From: Uloborus plumipes
Taxonomy: Eukaryota; Arthropoda; Arachnida; Araneae; Uloboridae
NCBI GenBank assembly: GCA_038373865.1
Contig: JAXGGA010000021.1
Location: forward strand, 418,359 to 482,358
DNA length: 64,000 bases
Direction of reading: 5' to 3'
Part shown: positions 60,831 through 64,000 of the stretch, in pieces
Position numbering within the stretch: position 1 is the first letter of the stretch
Layout: every line of letters starts with the position of its first letter
Translations under genes and position numbers: made by a program
The notes under the pieces: generated by a model
What the model was told of the DNA's origin: nothing
What the model saw: only the letters and a program-made list of their open reading frames with translations
The model's database searches: none

Positions 60831-62095
60831 GTGGCCAAATATTTTTAAAACTAAGGAGGTGCAAGTGTACCTCCCCTCTGCAACCTCCTAACAGCACACT
60901 ATGAGTATCACGGAGGGTCAAAAATTTGCACAAGTTGGGAGAAACGGTTGTGTGGATTTTAGAAATTGCAGATTTCAGGCCATAAAGAAACAAGCTATAA
61001 ACCTTATTTCAAATGTGAAAATATAAAAATAGCAAATAGCTCTGAGTTCAGGAAAAATGAAGAAAAAAATTTATCTTAAAAATGTGCACCAAAAATGATG
61101 TTTTAATTGTTTGTTCTACATATGGCACAAAGCACATAGCATATGCTTTGTATACCGATAAGTGTAATAATCTACAATGTGTTTTGTGCCATAAGTGGTA
61201 CAAACAAATTTGCCACTAAGTGTATTAAAACATTTTTAGAACAAAGGAAATAATGACTTAACACACTTCTAACGGAAATGCATGCACCCTTTTTTTCAAA
61301 AGCAAGAACTGTAATACCTAGACTAGTGCAACTAACTAGTGCATAAACATCACACTAAACTGTTATAGCAATGTTCCAGAAGGGGCGTAAAACTCAGTTT
61401 AACTGCATTTAAAAAGTCATTGCAATATATGAGGGTTTATTTGGTTTGTGCCAGATCTGGCACACCGTGCAGTGAAGGGTTAATTTGCTTGCATCAATCA
61501 GCATGGCGTAATAATGAAACAAAACAGATTAAGATGGATTAAGATGCATTACAAAACATTGTTTAGGAAAGTAAGTGCGCTGCAAATTGTAAACTGAAAG
61601 AAAGAGGGTGAAGTAAATTTGGGGGGATAAGGGAAAAAAAATTGCGATGAAAAGTCTGACTTTTTTTTTGCATTTTAATTGACCTTTTTTTTTTTGCACT
61701 CGCAATGTGGGTTTTTTTTTTTGTACTATTCCATGATTTCCATGTGTCCAAATCTCTTAGTACATTTATGCTCTGAAAATATGGTAGTGATACATTTTCA
61801 AAAATGGACTAAACTGCAAAATCATATTTGGAAAATATTAACGCAGGTTTCAGACGCTGATGGATTTTCGGTAGACTGATTTGTGACACTCCTCTGTGCT
61901 GTCTTTGAGGTTTATGTTTCAAGCTTTTATTTTTAAAAATTTGCTACCAGTTTTAAAAACATATTTTTGAATATATTTATTTTTGAACATTATTATACAC
62001 ATGTAGTTATTTTGTTTGAAATAAGATGACCTTAAAATGCGTTTTTGAATAGATCATTATCAGTTAATTTTTTAGAATTATTTTTCTTCTTTTAG

Positions 62096-62161
62096 AAACT
62101 CTAAATATGATTTCCAAGCGGCCAAGGTGTTTTCTTGACATTGAAATCGGAAATGAATATG
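62096..62161 (+). CDS. Cyclophilin-type PPIase, first coding exon
   Basis: The acceptor is TTCTTTTAG at 62095, so an upstream non-coding exon is expected. ATG lies at 62107-62109 and the exon reads MISKRPRCFLDIEIGNEY before a GTAAGT donor at 62162. KRPRCF(L)DI.I is the start of the cyclophilin domain in the large nuclear, RS-tailed group (PPIG, NKTR, Moca-cyp), which assists splicing-factor function in the nucleus. Membership in that group rather than another cyclophilin is a judgement from this short stretch. The first 11 bases are 5' UTR. Confidence 0.85.
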
Positions 62162-62291
62162 GTAAGTTACTTACGCCTTACGCGTATATATTTTAATGGT
62201 TAAGTTTGATTTTGATTTTAAAAGTGTATTTCGGACTATTTATGAATTAAGTAAAATTAGTTTTAATATAAACATCGTTGCTTTTTTGTAG

Positions 62292-62366
62292 TTGGAAGAA
62301 TTATTGTTGAACTCTTTATGGAAACTTGTCCTATAACTTGTGAAAACTTCAGATTACTGTGTTCTG
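62292..62366 (+). CDS. Cyclophilin-type PPIase, second coding exon
   Basis: The acceptor is TTTTGTAG at 62291 and the donor is GTGAGT at 62367. It completes a Val codon and encodes GRIIVELFMETCPITCENFR then LLCSG. GRI..ELF...CP.TCENFR.LC(S/T)GE is diagnostic of cyclophilins. TCENF rather than TAENF is shared with PPIG and, in part, NKTR. The next exon, with the catalytic Arg and the FHR motif, lies beyond the window. Confidence 0.93.
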
Positions 62367-62579
62367 GTGAGTTCTTTATTTATGTTTGATAGTTTTCTGT
62401 CAGTTTGTATGAAACGATATTTACATGTTTAAATACAAGACTGCTTTTAATGAATTGTCTTCTGAATTACTTAGCGTTAATAATAAATGCTATACACCCT
62501 TAAACACGAAGTCCCAATGCATGCTGATTTTACTACCGTTTTTCAGTAACTTTACAAAATTTGTGTAGTAAAATCAGTA

Positions 62580-62754
62580 CAGTCAACGCTCGTTATAACG
62601 ACCACACGTTATAAAGACCATCCTAATATAACGACCGGTGAGAAAAACCTCAACTGTATCTCAATATACTCTTATGTTCTACCTCTTATAGCGACCACTC
62701 GTTATAAAGACTTTTCTGCAGGACGGAGACGGTCGTCATATCGAGCGTCGACTG
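62580..62754. mobile_element. TA-flanked MITE, CGTTATAAAGACC family, copy 2
   Basis: TIRs CAGTCAACGCTCGTTATAAC and (reversed) CAGTCGACGCTCGATATGAC lie between TA dinucleotides (62578-62579 and 62755-62756). It shares nearly the whole interior with 33514-33686, including ACCTCTTATAGCGA and GACGGTCGT. Confidence 0.93.
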
Positions 62755-62899
62755 TACTTTCACAAAAATAAGGTGATAAAATCGTCACCTACCTAAAAAA
62801 ATTTTTTTATCTGCTTCACAAAAAGATTTTAAAAATCATTCGTTTAACAAAAGTCTGCATTTTCGACTTGAAAATTTATTTGCTCACTAAGCAGATTGT

Positions 62900-62941
62900 T
62901 AGGGTAAATGAATATCATATGAGTAACGACTATTATTGTTG
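62900..62941 (+). repeat. Direct repeat copy 1
   Basis: About 42 bp (TAGGGTAAATGAATATCATA and on through TGAGTAACGACTATTATTG) are repeated without a noticed difference at 63741-63782 in the same orientation. Upstream of the exact block the two sites remain loosely similar, so they may be pieces of an older repeat. Confidence 0.85.
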
Positions 62942-63740
62942 GTATTTTAACTTATTTGTATGTGTTTTTGCCCAAATACACCTGTGATGTTTTAGCATCT
63001 CTGTCTGGGTGGCAATAGGGAAGTTTTCGATTTTTCAATTTTATTTTTATATGATAGAGCAACATACATGAACATCAACGACGAAAAAATTTTTGCGCTG
63101 CGACAAGTAGTTTTTTTAAAATAATTTTTAAATTTCAAGCGGCTGTGACGTCACTCGGCACTCGTTGGCGCCGTTGGCGCTTTTGAACTTTCTACTAAGG
63201 TGAAGAAAGAGCGAGAAGCTTTTAGATGCGAGGAGCTCGAGAAACCGGTTTCTCCGGCTTCCGCACTGTTGTTCGCTCTGCACTGCCGTAATTTTTTTTC
63301 CTCACCAAGTGATGCGTTCTAAAAATTTGAATACAGATTTCGCCAAAAAATATCAAAACAATCACCCCTAGCAGGGTATTGGATTGCTCTTTGATAAATC
63401 CAGTTTTAAATAGTGAATTAGTAGACTTTAAGGTATTGATTACGGAAGGAGAAAATCCCGCAATGAAACGATAATATAGCAAAAATCCAATTTTTATGGA
63501 TGAAAGGCTGAAAGTTACTGCCATCCGACGTCACGGGTTTCGGTTTCAAGGCGCGCTTTTTTTGCGCGTGGGTTTTTAAAAAAATCATTAAGAATCAACC
63601 GTTGTGTTTTAAAATTCGGCAATGGTGAATTTTTGTGTTTTGTAAGCCTCTTAACAATATCTAGTAGTTAAAAAAGGGATATTCAATAGGTCACAACTAC
63701 CCTATTGTTTTAACAATTTTCTGAGCTGCACATTAGTTAT

Positions 63741-63782
63741 TAGGGTAAATGAATATCATATGAGTAACGACTATTATTGTTG
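63741..63782 (+). repeat. Direct repeat copy 2
   Basis: Partner of 62900-62941, about 840 bp downstream. The sequences following the two copies differ immediately. Confidence 0.85.
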
Positions 63783-64000
63783 TATCTGTTAGCATGGCCC
63801 TTTATTTTTTCTTGGAGAGAGTCCCTAAACGAATTTTTTTTTAAATAAAAAAAAATGTTAAGTGCACCTACTTCCTTTGCCTGCACGTCCCGGGGGGAAA
63901 GAAATCCCATTTTTTATTTTCATCCTAGCACGCCGGCAAACAATCCCATCACTACGACAGAACGTGCATTTTTTTCCGTAATGGTGTGACGTCAGAGCTT

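Larger units (their letters stand above)
49313..62095. other. Intergenic region, 12.8 kb, transposon relics
   Basis: Between the Helitron and the cyclophilin gene I recognise MITE copies (49466-49633 and 59925-60085), two non-LTR retrotransposon tails (50609-51065 and 51498-51881), a hAT-like MITE (53575-53905), a possible SINE (54269-54500), homopolymer runs and simple repeats. In 51882-53570, 54500-59920 and 60090-62090 I see no gene; 60236-60500 is less AT-rich and may be an unclassified repeat. The promoter and 5' UTR exons of the cyclophilin gene are probably here but cannot be located. Confidence 0.6.
62367..64000. other. Cyclophilin intron, runs off window
   Basis: It contains the MITE 62580-62754 and two copies of a roughly 42-bp direct repeat (62900-62941 and 63741-63782). 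Between them is DNA with GC-rich patches (63144-63181 and 63523-63572). The minus-strand open frame at 63222-63524 shows no recognised motif. Confidence 0.55.

Noticed and set aside
63222..63524. 100-codon minus-strand frame in the cyclophilin intron
   Set aside because: No recognised motif and no splice context; length alone is weak evidence in a window of this size.

Overview
This is an AT-rich window of a large, repeat-laden animal nuclear genome with spliceosomal introns. Arthropod, and plausibly arachnid (spider-like), is my inference. It rests on two things: the main gene's protein reads closest to what I remember of the arthropod PPIP5K (for example [11 protein letters not shown] and [10 protein letters not shown]), and the Helitron, hAT, Tigger and SINE mix looks chelicerate. 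There are no bacterial-style operons, rRNAs or CRISPR arrays.

Two host genes are supported. (1) 6955-46010, plus strand: the C-terminal part (19 exons including a 9-nt microexon, 798 codons plus stop) of a diphosphoinositol pentakisphosphate kinase (PPIP5K/VIP1). The window holds most of the histidine-phosphatase-like domain after the RHG motif, and then a low-complexity Ser-rich tail. The ATP-grasp kinase domain and the RHGxRxP exon lie upstream of the window. All intron phases match, splice sites are GT-AG, and a polyadenylation signal follows the stop. (2) 62096-62366, plus strand: the first coding exons of a cyclophilin-type peptidyl-prolyl isomerase, most like the PPIG/NKTR/Moca-cyp group. 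It runs off the right edge.

Nearly everything else is transposon-derived. 1-6900 (upstream intron of PPIP5K) holds a nested set of hAT-type elements (489-4321 containing 977-1988 and 2389-3917, the latter containing 2523-2736) and a TIR element at 5869-6672. PPIP5K introns hold Tigger/pogo-like elements, long fold-back palindromes (11432-12062, 24497-24931, 29986-30189, 37146-37576), a tRNA-headed SINE with target-site duplication (16283-16591), hAT elements with perfect 8-bp target duplications (28818-30589, 34253-34431, 42243-43713) and a TA microsatellite. Just 3' of the gene is a Helitron (46459-49312) containing a hAT element (46599-47768) and a MITE (48158-48416), each with a perfect 8-bp duplication. 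The intergenic stretch 49313-62095 carries decayed non-LTR reverse-transcriptase tails and several MITEs, and I see no host gene in it.

The most interesting signals are the datable nesting orders, two sister hAT families sharing a 20-bp-period internal array, intronic palindromes that would fold into long dsRNA in the PPIP5K pre-mRNA, a 9-nt microexon and a tandem splice acceptor in PPIP5K, and a recurrent hammerhead-core-like motif in four repeats.
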